Positions 1 to 10,549 of a stretch of DNA of 64,000 bases are shown here, one piece after another. This DNA comes from Ananas comosus (lineage: Eukaryota; Streptophyta; Magnoliopsida; Poales; Bromeliaceae), in the NCBI RefSeq assembly GCF_001540865.1, contig NC_033637.1, forward strand, positions 4,766,058 through 4,830,057. Direction: 5' to 3'. Below the pieces are notes generated by a model, which made no database searches, was not told the origin of the DNA, and saw only the letters and a program-made list of their open reading frames with translations. A program made the translations under genes and the position numbers. The stretch's first letter is position 1. Each line of letters starts with the position of its first letter.

Positions 1-84
<84 letters not shown>

Positions 85-120
85 GTACAGAGAGAGAGAG
101 AGTATATTTTTTTTGTCTTT
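1..120. repeat. (CT)n microsatellite at window edge
   Basis: An almost pure CT run fills positions 1-82, followed by short GA and CT runs. It adjoins the first MITE, and similar CT/TA runs flank most MITEs in the window. Confidence 0.95.
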
Positions 121-137
121 CTCTCTCTCTTTATATA

Positions 138-681
138 GCGTTGAGCTAAAATACTATCAATAACAAATATATTATATTGCTACTCATTCATTTTGGATGA
201 TGGAGTTCCTAAATTGATGATCGGCACCGTTGAACATGATGTATACTACTCGAAATATCTACAAACTAAATTTTAAATCTTTTCGACATCATTAGCTTAA
301 TGATCAAAGCGTTTCAAAATTTATAATTATAATGGTCGACATAAGGCGCTTTTTAATTTAATGATGTATAAATATCCAAATCAATTGAATTTTGGTTTGA
401 AAATTCTTTAAACTATTTAGAATAAGATCTATATTCTTGATCTTGATTGCAAGATTTTTATCATCGCTTTTTAAAGAATATTCATTCTCAGCTATTCATT
501 TTTGTATTCACTTAATGGACGAGAAAACAATATCGAAAAAGCATAAAATTTGATTTCTAGATACTTGAAGTGGTATAAATTATGTTCAATGTTGCCGATC
601 GTGGATTTGAAGGTTCCATCATCGAAAACAAATAGGTGACAATAAAATCTGTTTTCCACTTATAGCATTTCAGCTCAACTC
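138..681. mobile_element. Foldback MITE ('TTGAGCTA' subfamily)
   Basis: The left end reads TTGAGCTAAAATACTATC and the right end is its inverse, ending in CAGCTCAACTC. The arms stay roughly complementary for about 200 bp, including the shared 'GATGATGGAG' block next to each terminus. There is no coding capacity. Related copies lie at 19122, 38674 and 52100. Confidence 0.8.
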
Positions 682-710
682 TGTGTTTATATATATATAT
701 ATATATATAT

Positions 711-1256
711 AGAGTGAGGCTACTATGCTATCGAAAGCACGGAACCTTCCGTGCTTCCAGCTCATTTTCGATATTGCGACTTTCGAATCGTCGATTGACT
801 CCGCTAAACTTGATTTAGAGTATTTGAAGTACCTAGAAAATAAATTTTATGATTTTACGATATCATTTGCCTAGTGAACGAAGGGGCTCAAAATCAACGG
901 CTGAAAATAAAAATTTTACAAAATATAATAATATGACATTAAAATTTTAAATCAAAGATATTGATCTTGTTTTATATAGTATAAAGAATTTTCTATCAAA
1001 ATTTCACGTGATTTGGATATTTCTACACCGTTAAATTTGCAAACGGCTCACTACGGCCGTTGAAATTTGTTGATTTTGAGCCCATTCGATCACTAGGCAA
1101 ATGCTATCGAAAAATAATAAAATTTATTTTTTAGGTACTCCAAATACTCTAGATCAAGTTTAACGGAGCCGATCGACGATTCGAAAATCGCAAAATCGAA
1201 AATGAGCTGGAAGCACGAAAGGCTCCGTGCTTTCGATAGTACAGTAGCCTCACTCT
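711..1256. mobile_element. Foldback MITE ('GCACGG' subfamily)
   Basis: The ends GAGTGAGGCTACTATGCTAT and its inverse (GTAGCCTCACTC) enclose 546 bp whose two halves are inverted copies. Next to the ends lies a hairpin word (AGCACGGAACCTTCCGTGCT). It is flanked by TA repeats, consistent with a TA-rich target. Non-coding. Confidence 0.85.
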
Positions 1257-1886
1257 ATATATTTCGGTTAGTTGTGCGTAGATCGAGGAACTGAGAACCG
1301 AATTTAGTATACAACACTGGTAAGCTCGATACGAGTTTCAGGGCCTTGTGGGACATGTTTATGCTTCCAAAATCACGAACAAAATTTGATTTTCTAATTA
1401 TACAAATTTTAATTGTAAATATTTTTTAATCCCTAACGAATTAGGATCTCACCTTATAGCCAATTTTGATGTACTATATTATATGCGTAAAGTACTGATA
1501 ATTTTTGGTCAGAGCATGCCATTACATATGAATATATTTCCAAATTTAGAAATGAAAAAATCCAAGCAGCATCTCTTGCTAAATTTCTTCAATTCATTAG
1601 AAGCCCAATTAGATGAATGAAAGGAGAATCAGTCCCAAATTTCTTTCAGAATGAAAAATGCGCATGCTCGTGCATGCACGGATGCTAGTTAGAAATGCGA
1701 AACAACAACAGAAACCCAATTTAATAGGAACAAAACTTCGTCGACAAGCTCCTAAATGTTTTTAAAATTTGTACTTAAATCATAACATAACATTTCACAT
1801 GCAGCTGGCGTCCATGCTGGTGTGGGAAGCTCCTCGCTGAAGTTTTGTTCTAAGTCTGGACCGAATTCGTCGCTCCAGTAAGAAGA
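1257..1886. other. Intergenic AT-rich sequence
   Basis: No open frame, RNA gene or clear repeat was recognised. The right part is downstream of the minus-strand NF-YC stop codon and probably contains its 3' untranslated region. Confidence 0.5.
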
Positions 1887-2673
1887 TTAAGAACCTGGAG
1901 GTGGAGTAGCTGCACTAGTAGTAGTATTAGTAGGGGAATGCCCAACATACACTTCCTGTCCCCTGCCGTATCCGCCGTCCTCTGCCGCGCCTGGCGGCCA
2001 CACCGGCGGCCATCCCTGCGCCGTCCCGGGCGCCCCTGCAGCCGGCCGGTGGGCGTAAGCCGTCGGGTCGATCCCCGGCACGGCCGGCTGCCCGATCATC
2101 ATCCCCTGCGGCGGTGGATAGTAGTACGGCACCCCTGGTGCTGCTGCTGCTGCCAGTCCGGCGCCGACGAATCCGACCGGAGATAGCGCGTGGGATGCTG
2201 CTGCTGCTGCGGCGGCGGCGGCGTCGGCGTCGTCTTTCGGGGGGGGATCGTCAGGGCCGGGGCGGGGGACGATGTCGACGAGGAAGTCGAAGACGTCGGT
2301 GCGGGTGATGGCGGCAGCGATGTCGTTGCGCTGGAGGGTGCGGCGCTTGTTCTCCTCGGCGTGGAGCCAGGAGCGGATGGTGAGCTCGAGGATGAAGAGC
2401 TCGCAGGCCTTGGCGAACAGCACCGGCGCCTCCGCCGAGATCATGCGCACGTCCTCGTCCGCCTTCATGATCTTCTTTATCCGCGCCAGCGGCAGCTGGT
2501 GGTTCTTGAAGTCCGACGCCGCCAGCGCCGACGACATCATCTCCTGCCGCTGGTAGCTCCAGAACATCTGCAACTGCTGCTGCTGCTGCCCCTGCACCTG
2601 CACATGCATGTTCAGCTGCTGCCGCCGATTGCGGCGGATACGGCGGCGGCGGCGGCGGCCCTTGATTCTCCAT
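1887..2673 (-). CDS. NF-YC: NF-YC subunit of the CCAAT-binding NF-Y transcription factor (N-terminal frameshift)
   Basis: This is the histone-fold subunit that pairs with NF-YB and recruits NF-YA to CCAAT promoters in the nucleus. The core is intact: [13 protein letters not shown], then [58 protein letters not shown] and VDIVPR. The C-terminus is Ala/Pro/Gly-rich with a PYYYPP...[11 protein letters not shown] block typical of the NF-YC1/NF-YC4 clade. The family-like start (MENQG, then a proline run and YPPQS) begins at 2673, just inside a splice acceptor (CTGCAG, intron end 2692), but it is one base out of frame with the core. The distance from that ATG to the in-frame ATG at 2609 is 64 bases, not 63. 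Either the assembly has an indel in the CGG/CAG repeats, or translation starts at 2609 and gives 240 residues. The frame upstream of 2691 is intronic. Confidence 0.95.
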
Positions 2674-2691
2674 TCTGTGTCGTCTGTCTCT

Positions 2692-3044
2692 CTGCAGATA
2701 ATTTCATGAAAAATTTGTTCCATATACATATATAAAGAATCCGGAAACTACGCAAGACATTCTGAATCACGTACCACGTTTCTGATCTGAAAGATTCTGA
2801 ACTACACACGCAGTTTAAGATGCAGTGCAAGATGTACGCGGCGGCAAGCAAAATCATACTAATTAATTAAAAGCCTCAACGTTCTTGTAATTTTTTAGCC
2901 TAACCTTAAAATTCGTTCAGCAATAATAAAAAAAACTTAATAGAACACACTATTAATAATAGTGTACATATTTTGAGATGATCCACGACTAAAAAGTTGC
3001 AAGTATAAATATTCCTGTACTTTTAAAAACCGACTCCTAATTTC

Positions 3045-3076
<32 letters not shown>

Positions 3077-3085
3077 CTAGGCTGG

Positions 3086-3138
<53 letters not shown>

Positions 3139-3350
3139 GAGTTAGAAGACTCTCAAAAGCACAAAAAGAATGGTACTTTTGAGTTTTTAGTCATTGGATG
3201 GAAAGATGTAAGGTTGAAATGATGGTGGTATGTAATGGTAGGTAGAATAATGTTTAATCCAAAGGCTATTAATAATCAAGGAGTAGATCCAAGGGCTAGA
3301 AACTTAGAAGCACTAAGGAGTTGGTGCTTTTAAAAGTATTCTAACTCAAT

Positions 3351-3385
<35 letters not shown>

Positions 3386-3870
3386 TCTGAATTTTCTTGT
3401 ATATTTGAAATGCATATTTATTAGAGAATTCAGATTGGTTTATTTACACACACTTGTGATGTTATACTAAATTATCTTCATAGATCTAAAAAATTTGCAT
3501 TTTTCCATCTATGTGTCGTTATCTTTCCAAATAAAAATCTTACATTGCCAAAAAAAATGTATTATCTGAATTATTTTGGTCGAAATTTTTCTATTCATCT
3601 CCTCTATCTTATACTCACACTAAACCCTTTTTTAATGCTCGATTAAAAACTTTATTTTAAAGGAATATACCGGATATAGCAAAATTAATTTGACAGAAAC
3701 AATGAGGTGGCTCATTTGCAATGGAAATAAAAAAAAATAATAATAACATCAATCTTTTACAAACTATAATAATGTACACAATGCACTGCATAATTTTAGT
3801 GGGATAAAATGCATAAATTTCAAAAATTTCAGATACTTGTAAACAAAGAAAGGTTAAGACAATCTCCTAC
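2692..3870 (-). other. Predicted 5'UTR intron of NF-YC
   Basis: On the minus strand a donor AAG|GTAGGAG at 3870 and an acceptor TTATCTGCAG ending at 2692 bracket 1.2 kb of AT-rich sequence just upstream of the start codon. A leader intron is common in plant NF-YC genes. It contains a MITE (3136-3350) and a (GT)n run near 3355-3380. Splice sites were read by eye and not confirmed. Confidence 0.6.
3136..3350. mobile_element. Short foldback MITE ('AGCACC' subfamily)
   Basis: It begins GTTGAGTTAGAAGACT and ends with the inverse (AGTATTCTAACTCAA). The middle carries the subfamily signature 'TTTTTAGTCATTGGATGGA ... GATGATGGTGG'. It is about 215 bp, non-coding, and flanked by GA and TA repeats. Confidence 0.8.
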
Positions 3871-4077
3871 CTTCTTAACCACCAGAGTTTTGGGTGAAAG
3901 ATGGGCTTCTAATTCTGAGGAATTTCCTTTAGCTTTTTTCAGTCAGAAGAGTACATGATTCTCCTCAAATATAAGATGGAAATGGAATTAAAAAAATGAG
4001 TCTCTCTTTATCTTACAAAAAACAACTTGGAAAAAAAAGGATGGTTATTCTCTCTCATTTTCAGGGGCTCAAAACCC

Positions 4078-4126
<49 letters not shown>

Positions 4127-4258
4127 GAGACAATGGGAGAAGTGAGCAGTAGAAATAAGGAGAGAAGGGGACATGGCAGTAGGGATAGCAGAGCAGTGGA
4201 GTAAATAAGAAGCAGTGTAATGTGTCCTTTTCTTTATTTGGAGATATCCTTTTTGCAC
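3871..4258 (-). promoter_or_regulatory. Predicted NF-YC leader exon and promoter-proximal region with (CT)n tract
   Basis: On the minus strand this stretch is pyrimidine-rich, with a long CT tract (4079-4125) of the kind frequent in plant 5'UTRs. It ends at a good donor site at 3871/3870. The transcription start was not determined. The only open frame here is CT-repeat-driven and is not believed. Confidence 0.45.
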
Positions 4259-4334
4259 AGCTACTTTGAGGAATCTCCTATTAATTATGATTGCTGGAGA
4301 AAGCCTCTCTCATTGGAGTCAATTTGCACATTTA

Positions 4335-4665
4335 TTAGAGGGTAAATTGCTCAAACTATTCGGATGGGTGATAACTTTGGCCCTCACAACTTTGATCTGA
4401 TGTAATTTGGGACTCCAACTTTCAGAATTGTAGTAATTAAGTCACACAATATAATTTAGTTGATTAAATACTGATGCGTTGCTGACGTACAAGTAATCAC
4501 GATACTATTACATGCATAATATTTAATCAAGTAAATTAAATTATAAAATTTGATTATAATAATTTTGAGAGTTTGAAGTAAAAATTATAATAAATTAAAG
4601 TTTGAAGGCGTAAGTGTCGCAGGCTTCATAGTTTGAGGACCAAATGTGCTATTTACTCTTCATAG
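4335..4665. mobile_element. Foldback MITE ('TTTGGTCCTCAAACTAT' type)
   Basis: The left end starts GGTAAATTGCTCAAACTATT. The right end is the inverse (CATAGTTTGAGGACCAAATG...TTTACTC). The arms pair imperfectly over about 100 bp. The same terminal phrase recurs at 25310, 44233/51075 and 60050. Confidence 0.7.
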
Positions 4666-6534
4666 GAAGCAAAGTTATATTTATTATATTTTGAAGCAAG
4701 AGGTGAGAGATTTGTTTCTGCAAGATCTCAGCAAATTGATTAATTACTTCAGTAGATTACTTTTACAAAAAAAAAAAAGAAGTAGAAATTAAAAGAGTTT
4801 AATAGGTTTCCATATGATTTGAAAACCGTATTACTAAATACTGTTTTTCAAAGGTTAAAATGATTTAATGGAGTAGGCAGAAAATTTTTTAAAAATAAAC
4901 AATTAGTTATATTTTGAATCAAAAGAGTCATCAAATAAATTAAATTAAATAAACTAAAAAGTTTGACACTACAATTAAAATTTTGATAAGATTGAATAGT
5001 CGAATCAAAATGACCAACAGTTCAGATAAGTCCTATTCATCTTCACCTAAATAAATCAATTATGAAATGCTAATAAAGAATAATAGAAAATTTATTTTAT
5101 CTCTATCTTTTAAATACTATCCTTAGGGCAGTTGATAGGTATCTTATTTTTTTGTACAATGTGATTCAAAATCGAATTTCGCAAGGAACAGAAAGTGTGT
5201 GTATGTAAGTGCGGCTTGCAGAGATCTAGAAAAAAAAAAAAACTTATGCTAGATGATAATAATCAATAAAAATTTGGGATAATTTATTATGATTAGAGTT
5301 GCACCCAGTTGAAGATGCAAATTGTCATGTTTGCATCAAACTCATTGAATGTAGGTGAAAGCTACATATGTTGATTTTATTACCTCATATGTGGTATGGT
5401 GAAATCACCACAATTTTTTTTTTCTTTTTTTTAATCTTTTATTTAAAATGTCAATTATGGTAAGTAGAATCCTTCTAACTGCTGCAATTTCAAATACGTT
5501 GGATTTGGCTGTGGTTTAAAATATAACTCAATTGTGGGTCCAACTATAATATATAGATGTAACAATAACAAACCAAACAAAAATTTTTAAATTTACCTAT
5601 AGTTGTACTTGCTATGTAGCTTGAAATGCGAGCCTTACCCACTTGAAATTTTTTAATTTTTCATATGATCATTGATAATAAATCAACTGATCCGGCTTGA
5701 AATTATGGTTTTCTTTTTGTTTTTATTTTTGTTTTTGTTTTCGTTTTTTAAACAACCCCATAAGCCCCACGGCCCCCAACCCAAGAAACCCACATGCTGG
5801 AGTTGAACAACCGACCTCTTAGTTCGCGACAGGGATACCATCCAGCTGCTCTAGGCGGTGGTGGTCATGGACGCAATTTGTATGGCAAGAAACAAAAGAA
5901 TAAGTTACTATAATTGGATGGATAGATGGGTTAATTTGTGACGAGATATATAGATATTTACTAGACATTATGCAAATTCATCAACATGAAAAGGAAGTTG
6001 AGACAAATAAACCAACAAGAAAGGCACAATATTAAAAACTTTTTGATGTGCTTCAAGCTTTAACAGAACAATAATGTAGTTCAACATATAGAGAGAGAGT
6101 ATTCCATTATCTTTAAAGAAAGATACAACAGTCAAGTGAATGCACACACAAGACACAGACACATACAGGTTATAATAGCCATACCTTAAACAAGTAATAA
6201 TGTAAGACCAGCGGAAACAATGAGGTTCTACCATTTATTTCCTACTCTCCCAGAAATAACGTTCCCAAGAACCTCCGTGATCTAGGCAATCTCCATTTGA
6301 GACACAAATTCAAGGTTAAAGATTCCTAAAGTAATTGTCAGGTATATGTGAAAGAGCCGCTTACCTGGCATCCTATTCCAAGTCATCAGCCAAAAATCGA
6401 CTAAACAAGTCGAACCAAGAAGCTTGATAGATATTGAATGTCGGGATACATCCACTGTATTTGAGAATTAACCCTTTTTCGATTATAGCATCTACAACAG
6501 CAACGACAACAACAGAAACAAACTGCTCGATTTT
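4666..6534. other. Intergenic region between NF-YC promoter and DnaJ gene
   Basis: AT-rich with no supported gene. It contains one SINE-like insertion (5705-5868). The segment just left of 6535 probably contains the 3'UTR of the minus-strand DnaJ gene. Confidence 0.5.
5705..5868 (-). mobile_element. tRNA-headed SINE-like element
   Basis: Read on the minus strand, it starts with a tRNA-like head: a box-A-like TAGAGCAGCTGGATGG and a box-B-like GGTTGTTCAACTCC, about 35 bases apart. A G-rich body follows, and it ends in an A-rich tail (poly-T on the + strand, 5710-5750). No convincing target duplication was found. Confidence 0.6.
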
Positions 6535-8427
6535 TCAGCTGTTTTCCATCACGGTATCCTCCTTTACCTCCGTAATCACCTTGAGAAATTCTACAGGAGT
6601 GGCAGCTGGGTCCAATTCGTGACAGCCCTTTGGTGCATTATAGCCTTCCTCACCAGTCAGCAAATGAGAAGGCACTTGGTGCGAAAACCGAAACATTTCT
6701 TCCTTTGGTATCCTCCTCACCTCTTTTGGGTCCATATGGCTGCAAAACACCGTTTTAAAACCAGCAACTTTGACCATCGGGGTGATAGTAACACCTTCTT
6801 CCTCATTATAATCACTAAGCACTTCGACCATTTCATATTTGTGTATCACAACATCGGGTGTTAACTCGTTCCAATCTGAAGACCAATTTCGGTATAGTGC
6901 CCATATATCACCTTTTTTAGGAAGAATTTTAATAATTCCACGTGGGCCCTTCTCAAAGCTAACTCTATGAGAGAATATGTTAACCGTGTCAATGATTTTA
7001 TACCTGCCAACCCTAAATTCCCCGCAAGTCTTGGTGAACCCAGAAGCAACCCAATTTACTGGGCCAAATTCATTATTGGACTTCGAATTTAGAAAGCTCA
7101 TGCTCAACTTAAAAGGTTTCAAAGAGATAACCTTTTGAACCATGGCATAGAGGCGAGGCATACCATCTTCGTTATCGTACGCAGCCCATATTTGATCAGA
7201 TCGAAAAGCTTTTTCAATACGATATTTGTCAAAATCGTGAAAATCTGGATCAGGGACATTGATTGGAACAGGTGCAACAGGAACTTGATTGTTGTTTGAC
7301 TCACTTACGTTGGTTTCAACTTGTTCTTTGTTACCATGATTATTATTATTATTAGCTTTCTGGTTTTCTTTCGGCTTTGATCTCTCTTTCTCTACCAATT
7401 GGGCAGGAGCAATAGCCACATTCCATTCTTCTAATTTCTTGGTAACGGCCGCTTTAGCTTTTTCTATAAGCACTCTTCGAATGTCAATTTGGTCCATGAA
7501 GAAATTCTGCCTTTTAGTTGCTCTAACACCATTAGCCCTTTCCAAATCAGGAGCACTGGGCTTATCAGCTCTCTCTCTCTCCTCTGCACCATTGCTTGCA
7601 GCAGTGCAACTGTCATGGTTTCTTCTTCTCCTTTTGTTCTTACTCCACAATTCCTCTTGTTTTTTAGCAGCTCTCACTGCCTCGTGCTTCCTTGTTTTCT
7701 CAAATGTGTGATGAACCGCATTGGAACTTTGAGAAGAATAACTAGTTTTGTAGCTATTGCTACTGGACCCAGATGTCCACGAAAAAGAGGAACGTGCTCC
7801 ATTGCGTGGAACTTCAATCTCTACGGCCCAGAATGCATTATGACAATTAGGGCACAAGAGATTGTGATTAAGGTACACTCTCAGGTACTCATACTGCATC
7901 CTGCATCGGCTGCATGAGGTCCAGAAAGTGTCATGCTTTGACGGGCGAGAGGCAGAAGCATTCTGAGCTCTTGAATGAGCTGTTTTGTTATTAGAAGTGT
8001 TATAGCCATTAGAAGCATTATGGAAACCATTCATTCGTCTCTTCTGATCGTATATAGTTTTTTTGTTGTTATCAGATAACACGCTCCATGCCTCCGATAT
8101 AAGCTTAAAAGCACCTTCAGCACCGATTGACTTATTCTTGTCAGGGTGAAGCTGGAGAGCTAATTTCTTATACTGTTTCTTCACTGCATCCTCATCGGCT
8201 AAAGCATTGAGAAAGAGAATAGAATACCAGTCATTCTCGCCGTTGATTTTCGCTTCTGCGGCTAGATAAACATCAAGGGTTGCTACCATCTGAGTGATGC
8301 CCTCAAGATCAGGAAAGAGGTTTTGGGCCTTCAAAGCAAATTTCCTCGCAGCCTTTATATCTCTCGAATTGAATTTTCTCTCAGCCATTTCTTTTGCCCT
8401 AAGGGCCTCATCCCTATTGCAATCCAT
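6535..8427 (-). CDS. DnaJ-domain protein with DUF3444, 630 residues
   Basis: This is a plant J-domain (Hsp40-type) protein of the large DUF3444 family; its J domain should stimulate Hsp70 ATPase, and its client is unknown. The start is MDCNRDEALRAKEMAERKF at 8427, the usual family N-terminus; 18 in-frame upstream residues lack family character. The J domain covers about residues 66-131, with YSIL near its start and the catalytic HPD at about 94-96. Two CxxC pairs (about 172/175 and 192/195) form a zinc-ribbon-like segment (CSRC ... CPNC). A low-complexity linker with a basic KRRRR cluster (about 264) and an Asn/Lys-rich stretch follows. DUF3444 occupies about 392-600 (DPDFHDFDKYR, WAAYDNEDGMPR, GDIWALYRNW). 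The frame is uninterrupted and the length is normal. Nuclear localisation is plausible from the basic cluster but inferred. Confidence 0.95.
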   Translation of the reverse strand: MDCNRDEALRAKEMAERKFNSRDIKAARKFALKAQNLFPDLEGITQMVATLDVYLAAEAKINGENDWYSILFLNALADEDAVKKQYKKLALQLHPDKNKSIGAEGAFKLISEAWSVLSDNNKKTIYDQKRRMNGFHNASNGYNTSNNKTAHSRAQNASASRPSKHDTFWTSCSRCRMQYEYLRVYLNHNLLCPNCHNAFWAVEIEVPRNGARSSFSWTSGSSSNSYKTSYSSQSSNAVHHTFEKTRKHEAVRAAKKQEELWSKNKRRRRNHDSCTAASNGAEERERADKPSAPDLERANGVRATKRQNFFMDQIDIRRVLIEKAKAAVTKKLEEWNVAIAPAQLVEKERSKPKENQKANNNNNHGNKEQVETNVSESNNNQVPVAPVPINVPDPDFHDFDKYRIEKAFRSDQIWAAYDNEDGMPRLYAMVQKVISLKPFKLSMSFLNSKSNNEFGPVNWVASGFTKTCGEFRVGRYKIIDTVNIFSHRVSFEKGPRGIIKILPKKGDIWALYRNWSSDWNELTPDVVIHKYEMVEVLSDYNEEEGVTITPMVKVAGFKTVFCSHMDPKEVRRIPKEEMFRFSHQVPSHLLTGEEGYNAPKGCHELDPAATPVEFLKVITEVKEDTVMENS

Positions 8428-9420
8428 GATATATCCTGGCTTCCTCAGATTAAAGTGAAGTTCTCCTCTAAAACCAATCAATACCTATAACTCCTTGTTC
8501 TACTCTCCTACTGAACGAAGTTGAAGACTCTACTGATGACTCAGTGCAAGTGGGGCTAAATTGTCTTAAAGCCTAAATTGGGAAGCAACACAAAAACAGA
8601 AAACAGATTCTCAGTATAAGCAGGTAATGAAGATTGCAATGTACACTAAAACAAGTAAGTGGAAATTAAACTAAGTTTCTGTCATTGTGGCAATTCTCCT
8701 CTAAAACCAATCAATGTATGCAACGACTCAATCTAGTCTCCTACCAATTGAAGTTGAAGATTCTTCCGATGATTCACGCAGGTGGTGCTAAATTGTCTTA
8801 AACCCTAAATTTGGAAGCAACTCAAAAACAGGAACCAAATTCTCAGTTTAAGTGGTTTTTAACGAAGTATTGCAATGTGAACTTAATTGGACATCAAAAT
8901 CAGCAACTGAGCTACTCGAACCTCAGAATTAGCGGGAATTATAGATTTTAATGCCACAAACAATTGGGATAAAAGTAGACATCTTCAACTTAATAATCAT
9001 TCTACAAGCATATCATAGCTCAAAAAACTATCTTTCCAATTCAAAGTAAGTATAATTACCACTTCCTCAAGAACCAGATGCGAAACCCTAACACAAGAGT
9101 ACAGCAAAATCTAACACAACCGAACCCAAAAAGAGCTCAAACAAGTGAAAAAACCAGCTGATCCACAACAAATTAGGGTTTTAAAGCTCAAATTACGACA
9201 TACAACCCTAGTTTCACTGTTTTGGACTACCAGAAACCCTAGAAACCCCGATCTCCGCCATGGAACCACGGAAGATGCTAAAAAAGGATTCGATGGATAG
9301 AGAATTCGATGATTAAGCGAAAGAGAGATTACCCAATTGGAAAAAATCGAAGTAGAGTGAGGAATTTGAATCGCGACGCCTCCATGAGAAACCCTCGAGA
9401 GCTATTATTTCCCCCCCAAA
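8428..9420 (-). promoter_or_regulatory. Leader and predicted 5'UTR intron of the DnaJ/DUF3444 gene
   Basis: On the minus strand a donor-like CCAATTGG|GTAATCTC at 9332 would define a leader exon from about 9420 to 9333. An acceptor (AGGAAGCCAG or nearby) lies shortly before the start codon. The interval has several AAACCCTA (telobox-like) motifs, for example at 9083-9091 and around 9200-9245. It also holds a tandem duplication (8461-8883). Confidence 0.45.
8461..8883. repeat. Diverged tandem duplication upstream of the DnaJ start codon
   Basis: Copy 1 (about 8461-8646) and copy 2 (about 8694-8883) share TTCTCCTCTAAAACCAATCA, then GAAGTTGAAGA, GCTAAATTGTCTTAAA, GGAAGCAAC and ATTGCAATGT in the same order. 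They are offset by 233 bases. Confidence 0.85.
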
Positions 9421-10549
9421 TTTCTTTGAAAAAGAAATTGGGGAAAAATGGAATACTTTTTAGTCAAACTCCCTACACACCAAAATAAAATCCATATACA
9501 CATATAAATACATGTGAAGGGAAAAAGAAAAAGTATTTCTTTAATAATTTCTTACCTAACCTTTATTATTTTGTTATTAAAGGAAACCCTAACTAGGGTT
9601 AATTTCTAACCCAAGTAGAGATTTGTTATTTGGTATAATAATTTACCAAATTCTATTATCTGGAAAAAAAAAAAGCATTTATTGAATACGTATAAGTAAA
9701 ATTATAGTATTTGTAAGATTTAAAATGTTACCGTAAAATTCACGCAGATAAAAATGAATAATATATATGTCATATTATTTTAGCTAATGTAAAATTTTTT
9801 AATTGTATATATTCAGTATGATTTAATAAGTTTAATAGCATTTTAATAATGATGCTAATTTTGTTTAATACTTAATTTTCAACTCAATAATAATATTTTT
9901 TTTTCAACTAAAAGATCTAGTCATATATTTATATTTTTCTTAAATTATGCTGAATATTTTTTATTATATGAATTAATAAATGGCAGGAAATGAGAAAAAA
10001 ACATAAATTTAAAGCTAATAAATAATTAAATACCCATGTGGGTCCCACAAAAGAAACTTTTAGGACCTTCTAACCCACAAGAGGTTGGGTTAAAAGGTAT
10101 ATATGGATTTTTAAAGGTATATATGAGGTTATCCAATGTTGGTTAGATTAACCATGGTGGTAGGTTAGAAACTTTTAACTCTGGTTATGGATTAAATTGC
10201 CCACAAATGCCTAGTATGAAAATATCTCCACCACCACCAAAAAGTTATCTCAACCCTTAATTTTGAGGGATGCTTCATGCAGAGCATTTTGCATGTGGGA
10301 CCCACATCTTTGATTCTTTATCTCTACACCATTTATTTATTTATTTATTTATTTCATAATTTTAGAGTAGTTTAACAAAAAATTAGGTTACAAGTAGGTA
10401 TTTGTTGAAACAAAGTATTGTTAGAGAGGAAACATGCACACTGGTTACCTTTGGCATATCACTATGCTTAAGTATCAGATTTTGCTACATAAATACACAG
10501 TTGCATGAAGCTCTTAGAAACAAAGTGCTCAATGCATAGTGAAATAGGA
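9421..10549. other. Intergenic AT-rich DNA
   Basis: No gene or RNA was recognised. The right part (about 10035-10320) has repeated short motifs around GTGGGTCCCAC and GGTTAGATTAACC that resemble small repeat elements, but no ends could be defined. Confidence 0.4.

Noticed and set aside
2190..2735. 181-residue plus-strand open frame
   Set aside because: It lies antisense to the NF-YC histone-fold exon and has Arg/Leu-rich shadow composition with no family match.
4061..4258. 65-residue minus-strand frame ending in a Ser/Leu run
   Set aside because: The run is simply the (CT)n microsatellite translated; no family character.
7439..7917. Plus-strand open frames of 90 and 142 residues
   Set aside because: They are shadows of the DnaJ/DUF3444 coding exon.
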